A DNA stretch of 64,000 bases. It comes from Yonghaparkia sp. Root332 (GTDB taxonomy: Bacteria; Actinomycetota; Actinomycetes; Actinomycetales; Microbacteriaceae). Under the pieces are notes generated by a model. That model saw nothing but the letters and a program-made list of their open reading frames with translations. It was not told where the DNA came from and did not search any database. The stretch covers positions 951,766 to 1,015,765 of the forward strand of contig NZ_LMCX01000002.1 of the NCBI RefSeq assembly GCF_001425665.1, written 5' to 3'. This document shows positions 36,391-46,549 of this stretch, piece by piece. The translations under genes were made by a program, and so were the position numbers. How positions within the stretch are numbered: position 1 is the first letter of the stretch; each line of letters starts with the position of its first letter.

Positions 36391-37131
36391 TCAGCGGGCG
36401 GTGTAGCCGCCGTCGACGACGAACTCGGAGCCGGTCATGAACGACGCGTCGTCGCTCACGAGGAAGGCGATCGCGGCGGCGAGCTCCTCCGGCTGGGCGA
36501 TGCGGCCCATGGGGGTGGTCTGGGCGAGCATCGAGCGGTCGGTCTCGCCCAGGATCGGCGTGTCGACGAAGCCCGGGTGGATCGAGTTGACCCGCACGCC
36601 CTCCGTCGCCCAGCCGAGCGCGACCGACTTGGTGAGCGTGCGCACGGCGCCCTTCGCGGCGGCGTAGGCGGGCGAGGTGCCGAAGCCGCCGACGATGCCG
36701 AACATCGACGAGACGTTCACGACGGCGCCGTTGCCGCTCGCCTTGAGCGCCTCGGCGGCGGCCTTGAGGCCGAAGTAGACGCTGTTCTGCGTGACCGCGA
36801 CGACCTTCAGGTACTCGTCGGTCGTGCTCTGCTCGAGCGGCACGGTGTCGCCGATGCCGGCGTTGTTGACGAGGATGTCCAGGCCCCCGAACGCCTCCGT
36901 CGTCGCGGTGATGGCGGATGCCCAGCTCGACTCGTCCGTCACATCCAGGTGCATGGCGCTCGCGCGACCCCCGGCCTGCTCGATCTCGGCGACGACGGCG
37001 GCGGCTCGGTCGTCCTGCAGGTCGGCGACGACGACGCTCGCGCCCTCGCTCGCGAGGCGGAGCGCGGTCGCTCGGCCGATGCCGCTCGCGGCTCCGGTGA
37101 CGAGGGCGATGCGGTTCTCGAGGCGGTTCAT
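36391..37131 (-). CDS. short-chain dehydrogenase/reductase
   Basis: The 246-residue classical SDR has TGAASGIGRATALRLASEG (cofactor motif), NNAGIGD, the active-site Ser in NVSSMFG, Tyr-x-x-x-Lys in SPAYAAAKGA, and a C-terminal TGSEFVVDGGYTAR. Asp after the second strand (VVADLQDD) suggests NAD preference. The ATG at 37,131 follows GGGAG; an ATG at 37,143 is the alternative. It diverges from a TetR-family gene that may regulate it. Confidence 0.9.
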   Translation of the reverse strand: MNRLENRIALVTGAASGIGRATALRLASEGASVVVADLQDDRAAAVVAEIEQAGGRASAMHLDVTDESSWASAITATTEAFGGLDILVNNAGIGDTVPLEQSTTDEYLKVVAVTQNSVYFGLKAAAEALKASGNGAVVNVSSMFGIVGGFGTSPAYAAAKGAVRTLTKSVALGWATEGVRVNSIHPGFVDTPILGETDRSMLAQTTPMGRIAQPEELAAAIAFLVSDDASFMTGSEFVVDGGYTAR

Positions 37132-37264
37132 GATCACTCCCATGGCTCGGCCGGGTGGGCGAGTTCGGTCGCGCGTCCGGCGGTGTATTCGACAGGTGTC
37201 GTTTACATGCAACGGTGGCCGAGGCAGGGCTATTCCCCGACAGCTGACGGATACGATGGGCCGC

Positions 37265-37870
37265 ATGACCGCGGCCGAGACGACCCCCGTCGGCCACGAC
37301 CCGCGGTGGGTGCGGTCGCGCGATCGGCTGCACGCGGCGGTGCTCGAGCTCGCGCGCACCTCGCCCGCGTCGGCGATCACGGGGGCGGCCCTCGCGCGCG
37401 CCGCGGGAGTCCATCGCTCGACGATCTACGAGCACGGCGCCGACCCGGCCGACCTCCTCCGCAGCGCGCTGCGCGCCGAGCTCGACGAGATCCGCCGCCG
37501 CTGCATCGAGCCCGCGACCCCCGACACGATCGTCGCCGCGATCGGCTCCTCCGCCGACGAGGTCTTCGCCCACGTCGAGCGGCACTCCCCCGTCTACGCG
37601 CGCGAGCTCGCCGCCGGAACCTCCGGCCTCGGCGCGATGCTCGCCGAGCACTTCGCTCACTCGATCGCGCTCCTCATCGAGCACGGCGCGCTCACCCCTC
37701 CCGCGATCCACGACGACCCCGACCGGTTCGCCGAGACCGTCGCCGCCGCCCTCGCCGCGACCACGGTCGCCGTCATCACCGACTGGCTGCGCGACCCGGA
37801 GCCCCGCGACCGGGAGCTGCTGCTGCGCCGCTGGCGCGCCATGCAGCCGCCGTGGTGGCCCGCGGCATGA
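37265..37870 (+). CDS. TetR-family transcriptional regulator
   Basis: The 201-residue product has an N-terminal helix-turn-helix (ITGAALARAAGVHRSTIYEHG, with TIYEH in place of the usual TLYYH) and a helical ligand-binding C-terminal domain. It is divergent from the SDR gene, 133 bp apart, the usual arrangement of a TetR repressor and its target. An in-frame ATG at 37,256 is an alternative start. Its TGA overlaps the NUDIX gene start (ATGA). Confidence 0.82.
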   Translation: MTAAETTPVGHDPRWVRSRDRLHAAVLELARTSPASAITGAALARAAGVHRSTIYEHGADPADLLRSALRAELDEIRRRCIEPATPDTIVAAIGSSADEVFAHVERHSPVYARELAAGTSGLGAMLAEHFAHSIALLIEHGALTPPAIHDDPDRFAETVAAALAATTVAVITDWLRDPEPRDRELLLRRWRAMQPPWWPAA

Positions 37871-38265
37871 GGCCGGTCATCCACGTCTCGGCCGCGCTCG
37901 TCGTCGACGACGCCGGCCGGCTGCTCGTCGTCCGCAAGCGCGGGACGACCGTCTACATGCAGCCCGGCGGCAAGCCCGAGCCCGGCGAGACCCCGGCCGA
38001 GACCCTCAGCCGCGAGCTGCTCGAGGAGCTCGGCGTGCACGTGCCCGTCGCAGCCCTCGAGCCGCTCGGGCGCTTCACGACCGCCGCCGCGAACGAGGCC
38101 GCGACGACGCTCGTCGCCGACGTCTTCCGCGCCGTCATCACCGAGCCGTGCGTCGCGGCGGCCGAGATCGATGACGTGCGCTGGATGCACCCCGACGAGT
38201 TCGCCACCACCGCCGTCGCGCCGCTCATCACCGAGCACATGCTGCCGCTGATGCCCGGGAAATGA
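37867..38265 (+). CDS. NUDIX hydrolase
   Basis: The 132-residue protein carries a complete NUDIX box, starting GGKPEPGETPAETL and continuing SRELLEELGV, which binds the divalent metal and cleaves nucleoside diphosphate derivatives. The substrate is unknown; small solo NUDIX proteins often clean oxidised nucleotides. It is translationally coupled to the TetR gene. Confidence 0.9.
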   Translation: MRPVIHVSAALVVDDAGRLLVVRKRGTTVYMQPGGKPEPGETPAETLSRELLEELGVHVPVAALEPLGRFTTAAANEAATTLVADVFRAVITEPCVAAAEIDDVRWMHPDEFATTAVAPLITEHMLPLMPGK

Positions 38266-38374
38266 CCTCGGTGCCGGGGTCGCGGCCCGGCTCCCCCTCG
38301 CGCCGGATCGGCGAGCGGGCAGATTCCCTCCCGCGAAGGATGCGGCGCTGACGGACATGAGGTTTCCTGGAGGG

Positions 38375-38644
38375 ATGGACGACCAGGACCACCCGCCCAT
38401 CGGCGACGCCCCCGACGACTCGGCGACGAAGCGCCCGAACATCGCCTACCTGCCGATCGGCATCACCTTCATGATGCTCGGCGCGGTCTTCATGGCGACC
38501 CTCGACTCCGTCGCGCTCGGGCTCGTCTTCCTTCCCGTCGGCGTCGTGTTCATCGCGCTGTCGCTCTCGCCGGGCGACGCCGGCGGTGGTGGCGGGGCAG
38601 AGGTCGGTGGCGGGGCCGGGGGTGGGCCCGGGGCCGGGGGCTGA
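38375..38644 (+). CDS. small two-helix membrane protein with Gly-rich tail
   Basis: The 89-residue protein has two hydrophobic helices (YLPIGITFMMLGAVFMATLD and ALGLVFLPVGVVFIALS) and ends in a glycine-rich tail. GGAGGG lies directly upstream of the ATG at 38,375. It resembles the protein at 40,387-40,704 in layout (charged N-terminus, F(M/I)ATLDS or FITLLDS between the helices, Gly-rich tail). No function is known. Confidence 0.7.
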   Translation: MDDQDHPPIGDAPDDSATKRPNIAYLPIGITFMMLGAVFMATLDSVALGLVFLPVGVVFIALSLSPGDAGGGGGAEVGGGAGGGPGAGG

Positions 38645-38645
38645 G

Positions 38646-40247
38646 CTAACTGCGACGCGCCGGTGACGACCGTCGACCGTGCGATCCCGCGCCCTCCCGT
38701 GCGTGACGGGCGCGCGCCGGCGTGGATGAGCCGTGTGCTTCTCGCGGCACGTGCCGCGGGCCGACCACGGCCGTGACCGCCGCGGTCACCAGCAGCACCC
38801 CCGACGCCACGAGCAGGGCCGTCGTCGTCCCGTCGAGGAACGCCTGTCGGGCGGCCGCGACCACTGGCTCGGCGGCGGGCCCGAGCGCGTCGACGAGCGG
38901 GGACTGCGTGAAGGCGACCGATCCCTCGACGGCGTCGCGGGCATCCGCGGGCAGGTCGGATGCCGCGTCGGCGACGCCCGACCGGTACACGGCCGCGAGC
39001 ACGCTGCCCAGCACGGCGATGCCGAGCGCGCTGCCGAACTCGCGCGCGACATCATTGACGGCGGAGGCGACGCCCTGCTTCTCGTGCGGGAGCGCGGTCG
39101 TGATCGCCGTGGTCGACGGGGTCCCGGCGAGAGCCATGCCCGCGCCGAACAGGAGCAGACCGACGACGAACACGGCGTAGTCGAAGTCGACCTCGAGCAG
39201 CGAGAGCGTCGCGAACCCAGCCGCAATCAGCACGAGCCCGACCGGGGCGACCTTGCGGTACCCGACGCGCTGCGCGAGCACGGGCGCGAACCGCGCGAGC
39301 GGGATCATCGCGACCGGCAGCGGCAGCATGCACACCGCAGCCATGAGCGGGCTCAGCTCGACGACGAACTGCAGGTACTGCAGGGCCGTGAAGAAGAATC
39401 CGAACGCCGCGAAGAACTGCACGGTGAGGGTCAGCGCGCCCGCCCCGAACGCCCGCACGGCGAACAGGCGCGGGTCGAGCAGGGGCTCGGGCCGGCGCCA
39501 CTCCCACGCGACGAACGCGACGAGAGCGGCGAGCCCGACAGCGAGAACGATGATAGGCCCCGCCTCCTCGCCGTCGGTCGCGGCGATCTCGATGATGCCG
39601 AACACGATGCCGCCGACTGCGACGAGTGACAGCAGTGCGCCGAGGCCGTCGAAGCGGGGCGGATGCGCGTCACGACTCGGCGGGATCACGAGCGTCGCCC
39701 CGATGAGGCCCAGGATCGCGAGCACGACGTTGAGCCAGAAGAACGAGTGCCATTCGAAGAACTCCAGCAGCAAGCCGGTGCCGAAGAGCCCGAGCACGGC
39801 GCCGCTGCCCGCGACGCCCACCCAGACGCCGATCGCCTTCGGGCGCTCCTCGACGGGAAAGCTCGTCGTGATGACCGAGAGCGTCGTCGGCATGATCGCT
39901 GCCGCTCCGATCCCCATGACGGCGCGCAGGGCGATGAGCGCTGCGGGCTCCTCGACGAACGCGGCGGTCGCGGCGGCGGCGCCGAAGACCGCGAGCCCGA
40001 CCATGAGGATCCCCTTGCGCCCCAGCCGGTCTCCGATCGCCCCGGCCGAGAGCAGAAGCCCGGCGAAGACGACGGTGTAGGCGTCGACGATCCAGGTCAG
40101 CTCGGTCTGCGTCGCGCCGGTGCCCCGCGCGAGGCTCGGCAGTGCGACGTTGAGGCCGCTCACCGCCGAGACGACCGTCATGAGCGAGACGGCGACGACC
40201 GCGAGCACGAGTCGGCGCCGGAGGGGGGTGAGCGCTGCGGTGACCAT
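38646..40247 (-). CDS. MFS transporter, DHA2 (14-helix) drug exporter family
   Basis: The 533-residue protein has about 14 membrane helices. The family motifs are visible: LNVALPSLARGTGATQTELTW near the N-terminus, GDRLGRKGILM (motif A) and VEERPKAIGVW. It is probably a proton-driven multidrug exporter of the EmrB/QacA type. The last 30 residues are a basic Arg/Ser/His-rich tail. The ATG at 40,247 follows GGGAGG; 30 upstream in-frame residues are rejected. Confidence 0.9.
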   Translation of the reverse strand: MVTAALTPLRRRLVLAVVAVSLMTVVSAVSGLNVALPSLARGTGATQTELTWIVDAYTVVFAGLLLSAGAIGDRLGRKGILMVGLAVFGAAAATAAFVEEPAALIALRAVMGIGAAAIMPTTLSVITTSFPVEERPKAIGVWVGVAGSGAVLGLFGTGLLLEFFEWHSFFWLNVVLAILGLIGATLVIPPSRDAHPPRFDGLGALLSLVAVGGIVFGIIEIAATDGEEAGPIIVLAVGLAALVAFVAWEWRRPEPLLDPRLFAVRAFGAGALTLTVQFFAAFGFFFTALQYLQFVVELSPLMAAVCMLPLPVAMIPLARFAPVLAQRVGYRKVAPVGLVLIAAGFATLSLLEVDFDYAVFVVGLLLFGAGMALAGTPSTTAITTALPHEKQGVASAVNDVAREFGSALGIAVLGSVLAAVYRSGVADAASDLPADARDAVEGSVAFTQSPLVDALGPAAEPVVAAARQAFLDGTTTALLVASGVLLVTAAVTAVVGPRHVPREAHGSSTPARARHAREGAGSHGRRSSPARRS

Positions 40248-40386
40248 GAGGGCCTCCCGGAGGGCCGTCGAACCCTCCTGTGCGAGCCACAGCGTACTCC
40301 GGGTGCGGAAAGGCGGGGAGGGCGCATCACTGAGCAATCATCGCGAGATGCGTGCGGAACCCTCGACCGAGCGCTTGAATGAGGTC

Positions 40387-40704
40387 ATGACCGAACCGGC
40401 GTCGTCCTCCCACCCGCAATCCGAACCCCGATCCGCGCGTCGTCGGCCGCAGCTGCGCTACCTGATCACCGGCATCGTGCTGCTCGTCGCGGGTGTCGTC
40501 TTCATCACCCTGCTCGACTCGACGCCGATGGGCATCGGACTGCTCATCATCGGCCTCGTCCTGGCCGGCCTGTCGTTCACGAGCAGCGGCTCGGGCCCGG
40601 GCGGCGGCACGCGCCCGAGCCACTCCGAGAGCGGATATCCCGGCGGGTACGGCGGGGGCTCCCTCTGGGGCGGCGGCGGCACGACCGCCGGGCGCGACGG
40701 CTAG
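40387..40704 (+). CDS. small two-helix membrane protein with Gly-rich tail (paralogue)
   Basis: The 105-residue product has a basic, polar N-terminus, two hydrophobic helices (LITGIVLLVAGVVFITLLD and MGIGLLIIGLVLAGLSF) and a Gly/Ser-rich tail. It is similar in plan to the protein at 38,375-38,644 on the other side of the exporter gene. Its stop overlaps the stop of the convergent NUDIX gene in CTAG. Confidence 0.65.
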   Translation: MTEPASSSHPQSEPRSARRRPQLRYLITGIVLLVAGVVFITLLDSTPMGIGLLIIGLVLAGLSFTSSGSGPGGGTRPSHSESGYPGGYGGGSLWGGGGTTAGRDG

Positions 40705-41228
40705 AGGACGGGCAGCCGCCCCCGGAGGGCGGGCCACGAACTAGCGAATCCGGGGTGCAGGGGCAGGGCATCCACCTGCTCGATCGCGACCCAGCGCAGC
40801 TCGAGGCTCTCGAGATCGGCGACGACCGGCTCGAAGAGCGCGTCGACCCGGACGACGACCGTCGTGTACGACCAGAATCCGAGGTCGACGACGCTCTCGA
40901 ACAGGACGCTGACCGCGTCGAGCGGCACGCCGGCCTCCTCGTTCGACTCGCGGAGGGCCGCGTCGGACGCGCTCTCGCCGAGCTTCCGCGCCCCTCCTGG
41001 GATGCCCCACGTACCGCCGTGGTGCGACCACTCGGCGCGGTGCTGCAGCAGGATGCCGGCCTCGGCGTGCCACGCGAGCAGGCCCGCTGCGCCGAAGCGG
41101 CCCCAGAATCGCTGGCCGTCGGGGCCCTCGACCCACGCGTCGCCGGGGTCGCGCAGGTGCGGCGGGGGCAGGGGCGGCGGGGTGCGGCGCGCGGCTCCGT
41201 CGGGTACGGCGGAGGGCGGGGTCGACAT
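40701..41228 (-). CDS. NUDIX-domain protein
   Basis: The 175-residue protein has a Pro-rich N-terminus, the segment RFWGRFGAAGLLAWH, and a NUDIX box starting GGARKLGESASDAALRESNEEAG. The first residues after the box (VPLDAVSV) are typical of the 8-oxo-dGTP diphosphatase-like branch. Substrate unknown. It is monocistronic. Confidence 0.88.
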   Translation of the reverse strand: MSTPPSAVPDGAARRTPPPLPPPHLRDPGDAWVEGPDGQRFWGRFGAAGLLAWHAEAGILLQHRAEWSHHGGTWGIPGGARKLGESASDAALRESNEEAGVPLDAVSVLFESVVDLGFWSYTTVVVRVDALFEPVVADLESLELRWVAIEQVDALPLHPGFASSWPALRGRLPVL

Positions 41229-41309
41229 GGTGCTCAGGCTACGGCGCGAAACCTGCGAAACGGGGCGGGGCGGTCGGCACGGTGCGGGGGCTCGACGGGC
41301 GGGGCCGCG

Positions 41310-42029
41310 TCAGGCGAGCATCGCCCGGAAGGCGTGCGTGCGGTACGGCATGAGGATGTCGCCGTCGGCGGTCGCGACGCTTGCGCCGAGCGCGCCGACA
41401 TCCGCGAGCACGGTCTCGCGCTCGTCGTCCGGCAGGGCGATGACGTCGCTGCGCGAGGCGGCGAGGTCGATGAGGCCGTCGACGGTGAGGGTGGCTGTCC
41501 ACTCCCACATGGCGTGCTCGAGGGCCGTGAACGGCGGGCCGACCTCGGGCATGCCCTCGGTGAGGAGGCGCTCGGCGGCGCTCGAGTGCATGATGCCGCT
41601 GAGCTCCTTCACCCACGGCACGGTCTCGTCGCGGATGTTCCAGAAGAGTCCGAGGCGCCCACCCGGCCGGAGCACGCGAGCGGCCTCGAGAGTGGCGAGC
41701 GCCGGGTCGACCCAGTGCCACGACTGGCCGAACGTGACGGCGTCGACCGACATGTCATCGACGGGCAGGTCCTCCGCGGTGCCGACGGCGGTCGCGACGC
41801 TCGGCAGGCGACGGGCGAGGGTGGCGAGCATCGTGGGGTCGGGGTCGACCGCGCGCACGGCGTGGCCGGCGCGGGCGAGCTGCGCTGTGAGCTTGCCGGT
41901 TCCGGCGCCGACATCGAGCACGATGGCGCCCGGGCGCGGCAGCAGCCATTCGATCGCAGCGGCGGGGTAGCCGGGTCGAGCGCGCTCGTAGGCATCTGCG
42001 GCCGTGCCGAATGAGGTGGCGATCTCCAT
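41310..42029 (-). CDS. class I SAM-dependent methyltransferase
   Basis: The 239-residue protein has the SAM-binding motif I VLDVGAGTGKLTAQLA, an acidic residue after the second strand (AVDPDPTM), and a YERARPGYP segment typical of UbiE-like methyltransferases. The methyl acceptor is unknown. The ATG at 42,029 is listed; no strong ribosome-binding site is visible. It is divergent from the DUF2071 gene. Confidence 0.87.
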   Translation of the reverse strand: MEIATSFGTAADAYERARPGYPAAAIEWLLPRPGAIVLDVGAGTGKLTAQLARAGHAVRAVDPDPTMLATLARRLPSVATAVGTAEDLPVDDMSVDAVTFGQSWHWVDPALATLEAARVLRPGGRLGLFWNIRDETVPWVKELSGIMHSSAAERLLTEGMPEVGPPFTALEHAMWEWTATLTVDGLIDLAASRSDVIALPDDERETVLADVGALGASVATADGDILMPYRTHAFRAMLA

Positions 42030-42102
42030 CCTCGCGACGCTACGGTACGCGAACCCGTGTGCGCAGGGGCTTGCGCTCGGGTGCGGCGAGCACAATGAAT
42101 CC

Positions 42103-42885
42103 GTGCCCGACCCCGCGCCCCGCCTATCTGCCCCCGCCGCCTCGTCGACGCCGCCGCTTCCGGGGCGCGCGATCATCCGCCAGCACTGGAGCGACTTCCT
42201 CTTCCTCCACTGGCGCGTCGACCCCGAGCTCGTCGCGCCGTTCCTCCCCGCCGGCACGCGCCCCGATGTGTTCGACGGCAGCGCGTGGGTGGGGCTCATC
42301 CCGTTCGTGCTGGGGGGTCACCAGTTCCTCCCGCTCCCGCCCGTCCCCGGTCTCGGAACCTTCATCGAGATCAACGTCCGCACCTACTCGATCGACGGGG
42401 CGGGGAACCGCGGCGTCGTCTTCCGCTCCCTCGAGGCGCAGCACCTCCCGCCGGTGCTCGCGGCGCGCGCGCTGTTCGGTCTCCCCTATCAGTGGGCGGA
42501 TGCTGCGCTCACGGTCGACGGAGACGAGCTCGAGTACCGCAGCCGACGTCACCGCCTCGCCGGTGGAGCCGCGCACCCGCTCGTCGATCGCCCGACGACG
42601 CGCATCCGCACCCGCGTCTCGGGGTCGCCCGTCGACACCCCGCTCAGCCGCTTCCTCACCGACCGGTGGGGGTTCCACGAGCGGCACCTCGGTCGCACGA
42701 TCCACGCGCGCAACGCGCACGAGCCGTGGCCGCTCGTCGACGCGACGCTGCTGACGCTCGAGGATCAGCTGCTCGAGGCCGCGGGGTTCCCGGGGCTCAC
42801 CGGGCGCGCGCCCGACTCGGTGCTCGCGACGCCGCCCGGCCGCGGAGTCGTGACGGAGTTCGCGGCCGCCCGCCGCGTGGGTTGA
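42103..42885 (+). CDS. DUF2071 (YqjF-like) protein
   Basis: The 260-residue protein shows the DUF2071 fold: IIRQHWSDFLFLHWRVDPEL, then WVGLIPFVLGG, EINVRTYSIDG and GVVFRSLEAQ. The family has an acetoacetate-decarboxylase-like beta-barrel; its reaction is unknown. The frame is open upstream to 42,004; the GTG at 42,103 fits the family's N-terminus better. Confidence 0.8.
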   Translation: MPDPAPRLSAPAASSTPPLPGRAIIRQHWSDFLFLHWRVDPELVAPFLPAGTRPDVFDGSAWVGLIPFVLGGHQFLPLPPVPGLGTFIEINVRTYSIDGAGNRGVVFRSLEAQHLPPVLAARALFGLPYQWADAALTVDGDELEYRSRRHRLAGGAAHPLVDRPTTRIRTRVSGSPVDTPLSRFLTDRWGFHERHLGRTIHARNAHEPWPLVDATLLTLEDQLLEAAGFPGLTGRAPDSVLATPPGRGVVTEFAAARRVG

Positions 42886-42934
42886 GCGGCAGGCCGCCGG
42901 GCGCGCGCGGACGTGCCGCGGGCCGCGCCACCTA

Positions 42935-42983
42935 CCGTTGTTGAGGAGTGTCGAAAATCAATTACGTCACTCCTCAACAACGG
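42935..42983. repeat. long palindrome with AT-rich loop
   Basis: Perfect 16-bp arms (CCGTTGTTGAGGAGTG at 42,935-42,950 and its complement at 42,968-42,983) enclose a 17-base AT-rich loop. It lies between the convergent DUF2071 and der genes, so it may act as a terminator. It lacks a T-run, and its composition is unlike the surroundings; a REP-like or recombination element is possible. Confidence 0.6.
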
Positions 42984-43132
42984 GAGGGCGCTGGGCGGGC
43001 ACGCGAGTTTCGGCGGGCGGCGCGTCGGAGCGTCTGCGCGCTGGACGAGCCGCACGGGGGCGCTTCTCGCGCCCGCGATCCGAGACGGATCGCGGCGCGT
43101 TCGGGGCGGAGGTCAGAAATGACCTCCGCCGG

Positions 43133-44692
43133 TCACTTGCGTGCCCTTTTTTCCCGAACGCGCATGTTGACCTGGATGGGCGAGCCCTCGAAGCCCCACA
43201 CCTCGCGCAGGCGGCGCGTGATGAAGCGGCGGTACTGCGGGTCCAGGAACCCGGTCGTGAAGAGCACGAAGGTCGGCGGGCGCGTCGACGCCTGCGTCGC
43301 GAACAGGATGCGCGGCTGCTTTCCGCTGCGGACGGGGTGCGGATGCTCCTGCGTCAGCTCGGCGATGAACGCGTTGAGCTTGCCGGTCGGGATGCGCGTA
43401 TCCCACGACTGGAGCGCGAGCTCGAGCGCTGGGACCAGCTTCTCCAGGTGACGGCCCGTGCGCGCCGAGATGTTGACGCGCGGCGCCCACGCGACGTGCG
43501 CGAGATCCTGATCGATCTCGCGCTCCAGGTAGCGGCGGCGCTCGTCGTCCAGCATGTCCCACTTGTTGAACGCGAGCACGAGCGCGCGGCCCGACTGGAG
43601 AACGAGCTCGATGATGCGGACGTCCTGCTCGCTGATCGGCTCGGTCACGTCGATGAGCACGACCGCGACCTCCGCCTTCTCGAGCGCCGCGGCCGTGCGC
43701 AGCGAGGCGTAGAAGTCGCTGCCCTGCTGCAGGTGCACGCGGCGGCGGATGCCGGCGGTGTCGACGAAGTTCCAGATCTTCCCGCCGAGCTCGATCTGCT
43801 CGTCGATCGGGTCGCGCGTCGTGCCGGCGAGCTCGTTGACGACGACGCGCTCCTCGCGCGCGGCCTTGTTGAGCAGGCTCGACTTGCCGACGTTCGGGCG
43901 GCCGATGAGGGCGACGCGGCGGGGACCGCCGAACTCCTGCTTCGCGACGGCCGACACCTCGGGAAGCACCGTGAGCACGTGGTCGAGCAGGTCGGCGACG
44001 CCGCGGCCGTGCACGGCCGACGTCGGCCACGGCTGCCCGAGGCCGAGGCCCCAGAGCTCGGCCGTCAGGGGCTCCTGGCGGGTGTCGTCGATCTTGTTGC
44101 CGACGAGGATCACCGGCTTCTTCGAGCGGCGCAGCATCTTCACGACGAACTCGTCCGTGGCGGTCGCGCCCGTGATGGCGTCGACGACGAACAGGACGGC
44201 GTCGGCGAGCTCGACGGCGACCTCCGCCTGCGCGGCGACCGAGGCGTTGATGCCCGTCGCGTCGGGCTCCCAGCCGCCCGTGTCGACGAGGGTGAAGCGC
44301 TTGTCGTTCCACTCGGCCTTGTAGGTGACGCGGTCGCGCGTGACACCGGGCGTGTCCTCCACGACGGCCTCCCGGCGGCCGAGGATGCGGTTCACGAGCG
44401 CGCTCTTGCCCACGTTCGGCCGGCCCACGATCGCGAGCACCGGCAGGGCGGGCAGCGTGATGATGCCGTCCTCGCCGAGCTCCGCGCTCTCGAGCAGGTC
44501 CAGGTCGTCGTCATCGAGGTCGTAGTCGGCGAGACCCTTGCGCAGCGACTCCGCGCGCGCGAGCGCCAGGTCGTCGTCGAGCTCGGCCAGGCGCGCGGCG
44601 ACCTGCTCGGCCGCCTCCTGGTTCAGCTGCGGGTACTCGGCGTCGCTCTCGTCGGTCGAGACGGGAGCGTCGGGGTTCTGGTCGGCGGTCAT
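43133..44692 (-). CDS. der: ribosome-assembly GTPase Der (EngA)
   Basis: The 519-residue protein has two G domains, each with a P-loop GRPNVGKS (the first near residue 89), GTP motifs ([23 protein letters not shown]) and a C-terminal KH-like domain. An acidic N-terminal extension of about 75 residues is typical of actinobacterial Der. It acts in maturation of the 50S subunit. It is the last gene of the der-cmk-tyrA-rluB-scpB-scpA-parA cluster. Confidence 0.97.
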   Translation of the reverse strand: MTADQNPDAPVSTDESDAEYPQLNQEAAEQVAARLAELDDDLALARAESLRKGLADYDLDDDDLDLLESAELGEDGIITLPALPVLAIVGRPNVGKSALVNRILGRREAVVEDTPGVTRDRVTYKAEWNDKRFTLVDTGGWEPDATGINASVAAQAEVAVELADAVLFVVDAITGATATDEFVVKMLRRSKKPVILVGNKIDDTRQEPLTAELWGLGLGQPWPTSAVHGRGVADLLDHVLTVLPEVSAVAKQEFGGPRRVALIGRPNVGKSSLLNKAAREERVVVNELAGTTRDPIDEQIELGGKIWNFVDTAGIRRRVHLQQGSDFYASLRTAAALEKAEVAVVLIDVTEPISEQDVRIIELVLQSGRALVLAFNKWDMLDDERRRYLEREIDQDLAHVAWAPRVNISARTGRHLEKLVPALELALQSWDTRIPTGKLNAFIAELTQEHPHPVRSGKQPRILFATQASTRPPTFVLFTTGFLDPQYRRFITRRLREVWGFEGSPIQVNMRVREKRARK

Positions 44693-44748
44693 GGGATCCT
44701 CCCACTGTTCCCTCGCCCACCGGCGAGGCGTGTTCCGCGCCCCCTCCC

Positions 44749-45417
44749 CTAGGCGGAAGGAGCGGCGCGCACGATATCGATCAACGCCTGCACCGTCTGC
44801 TCGAAGTCGAGCTCGGTGGAATCGAGGGTCGTGACACCCTCGGCGGCGTTCATGAAGTCGACGACCTTGAGGTCCTGCGCATCGCGTGAGGCGAGCTGCT
44901 GCGCTGTCGACTCGGTCGGCTCACTGCCCAGTTCGGCCGACCTTCTGGCCATTCTAGCCTCCGGGCTCGCCGTCAGCAGAACGCGGGCCAGGGCATCCGG
45001 CGCCACGACCGTCGTGATGTCGCGCCCCTCGATGATCATGCCCGCCCGATCGCTGTCGGCGGCGATGCGCCGGAAGAGCGCCGTGAGACCCTGCCGCACC
45101 TCCGGAACGCGCGCGACCGCGCTCACGACCGCCGTCACGCGCGGCTCGCGGATGTCGCTCGTGATCTCCTCCCCGCCCACGCGGACGAAGTAGAAGTCGG
45201 GATCGGTGCCGATCGCGTAGTCGAAGTCGGCGACGCGCGACGCCACCGCACGGGCATCCTCGACGTCGACGCCCTCGTCGAGGCAGTGCCAGGCGAGCGC
45301 GCGGTAGGCGGCGCCCGTGTCGAGGTAGCCGAAGCCGAGGCGGCGGGCGGCCTCGCGGCTCACGCTCGACTTGCCGCTGCCGGCGGGGCCGTCGACGGCC
45401 ACGATGAGGTCGGTCAC
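44749..45417 (-). CDS. cmk: cytidylate kinase
   Basis: The 222-residue protein has the P-loop [26 protein letters not shown], and the CMP-binding/lid residues in [11 protein letters not shown] and [10 protein letters not shown]. It phosphorylates CMP/dCMP in the cytoplasm. The GTG at 45,417 follows AGGAG. It lies upstream of der, as in most Actinobacteria. Confidence 0.97.
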   Translation of the reverse strand: MTDLIVAVDGPAGSGKSSVSREAARRLGFGYLDTGAAYRALAWHCLDEGVDVEDARAVASRVADFDYAIGTDPDFYFVRVGGEEITSDIREPRVTAVVSAVARVPEVRQGLTALFRRIAADSDRAGMIIEGRDITTVVAPDALARVLLTASPEARMARRSAELGSEPTESTAQQLASRDAQDLKVVDFMNAAEGVTTLDSTELDFEQTVQALIDIVRAAPSA

Positions 45418-45460
45418 TGCGTCTCCTGGGGGGTCAGAGTCAGAGGGGGAAGTGAAGGGG

Positions 45461-46549
45461 TCAGCTCGCGCCGGCGATGCGCCAGCCGCGCTCGGTGAGG
45501 GCCATGATGAGCGGCGCCTCCGCCTCGGGAACGACCGACACCTCGGCGAAGCCGATCTGGGCGCCCGGCGAGTGCTCGAGCCGCAGGTCCTCCATGTTGA
45601 CGCCGAGCTCGCCGATCTCGGTGAGCAGGCGCGCGAGCTGGCCGGGGGTGTCGTCGATCATGACGACGAGCTGCGCGTACCGGCGGGTCGAGCCGTGCTT
45701 GCCGGGGATGCGCGCGACTCCCGCGTTGCCGGCGCCCATCAGGTCGGCGATCGCGCGGCGCGCCCCGGGGGCATCGGGATGCTCGAGGGCCTCGATCGCG
45801 GTCGTCACGTCGTCGCGCACGCGCTTCAGGATCGCGGCCACCGGGTCGGCGTTGGCGGCGAGGATCTGCACCCACAGCCCCGGGTCGCTCCCGGCGATGC
45901 GCGTGACGTCCCGCACGCCCTGGCCCGCGAGACCGACGGCGTCGTCCGTCGCCGCCGCGAGGCGCGCGGCCATGATCGTCGAGACGAGCTGCGGCACGTG
46001 GCTGATCATCGCGACGCTCGCGTCGTGCTCGTCGACCGTCATCTCGACCGGAACGGCGCCGAGGTCGAGGATGAGGTCCTCGATCGCTCCGGCGCGGACG
46101 TAGCTGATGCCGTCGTGGCCGGCGAGCACCCACGGCCGGCCGAGGAAGAGGTCGGCGCGCGCCGAGATCGGTCCGCCGCGCTCGCGCCCCGCCATAGGGT
46201 GCGTGCCGAGGTAGCGGCTCACGTCGGCGCCGAGCTCGTGCAGCTCGCGCAGGGGGCCCGCCTTGACGCTCGCGACATCGGTCACGAGGGAGTCCGGATG
46301 CGCAGCGAGCTCGTGCGCGACCGTGCGGGCCGTGACATCCGGCGGCACCGCGACGATCACGAGACCCGGACGATCGTCGTCGCGCGCGGGGCGTCCGGCG
46401 CCGTAGTCGACGGCGAGACGGACGGCCGTGGGCGAGAGGTCGTCGAGCGCGACGTCGACGCCCTTCTCGGTGAGCGCGAGGCCGATGCTCGTGCCGAGGA
46501 GGCCCGCGCCGACGACGCGGACGTCGAGCTGGAGGCGGCGGTCGCTCAC
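45461..46549 (-). CDS. tyrA: prephenate dehydrogenase with C-terminal ACT domain
   Basis: The 362-residue protein has a Rossmann domain ([18 protein letters not shown]), the prephenate-binding [11 protein letters not shown] region and a C-terminal ACT domain ([22 protein letters not shown]) that probably binds tyrosine for feedback. It converts prephenate to 4-hydroxyphenylpyruvate in tyrosine synthesis. The GTG start overlaps the rluB stop (GTGA). Confidence 0.94.
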   Translation of the reverse strand: MSDRRLQLDVRVVGAGLLGTSIGLALTEKGVDVALDDLSPTAVRLAVDYGAGRPARDDDRPGLVIVAVPPDVTARTVAHELAAHPDSLVTDVASVKAGPLRELHELGADVSRYLGTHPMAGRERGGPISARADLFLGRPWVLAGHDGISYVRAGAIEDLILDLGAVPVEMTVDEHDASVAMISHVPQLVSTIMAARLAAATDDAVGLAGQGVRDVTRIAGSDPGLWVQILAANADPVAAILKRVRDDVTTAIEALEHPDAPGARRAIADLMGAGNAGVARIPGKHGSTRRYAQLVVMIDDTPGQLARLLTEIGELGVNMEDLRLEHSPGAQIGFAEVSVVPEAEAPLIMALTERGWRIAGAS

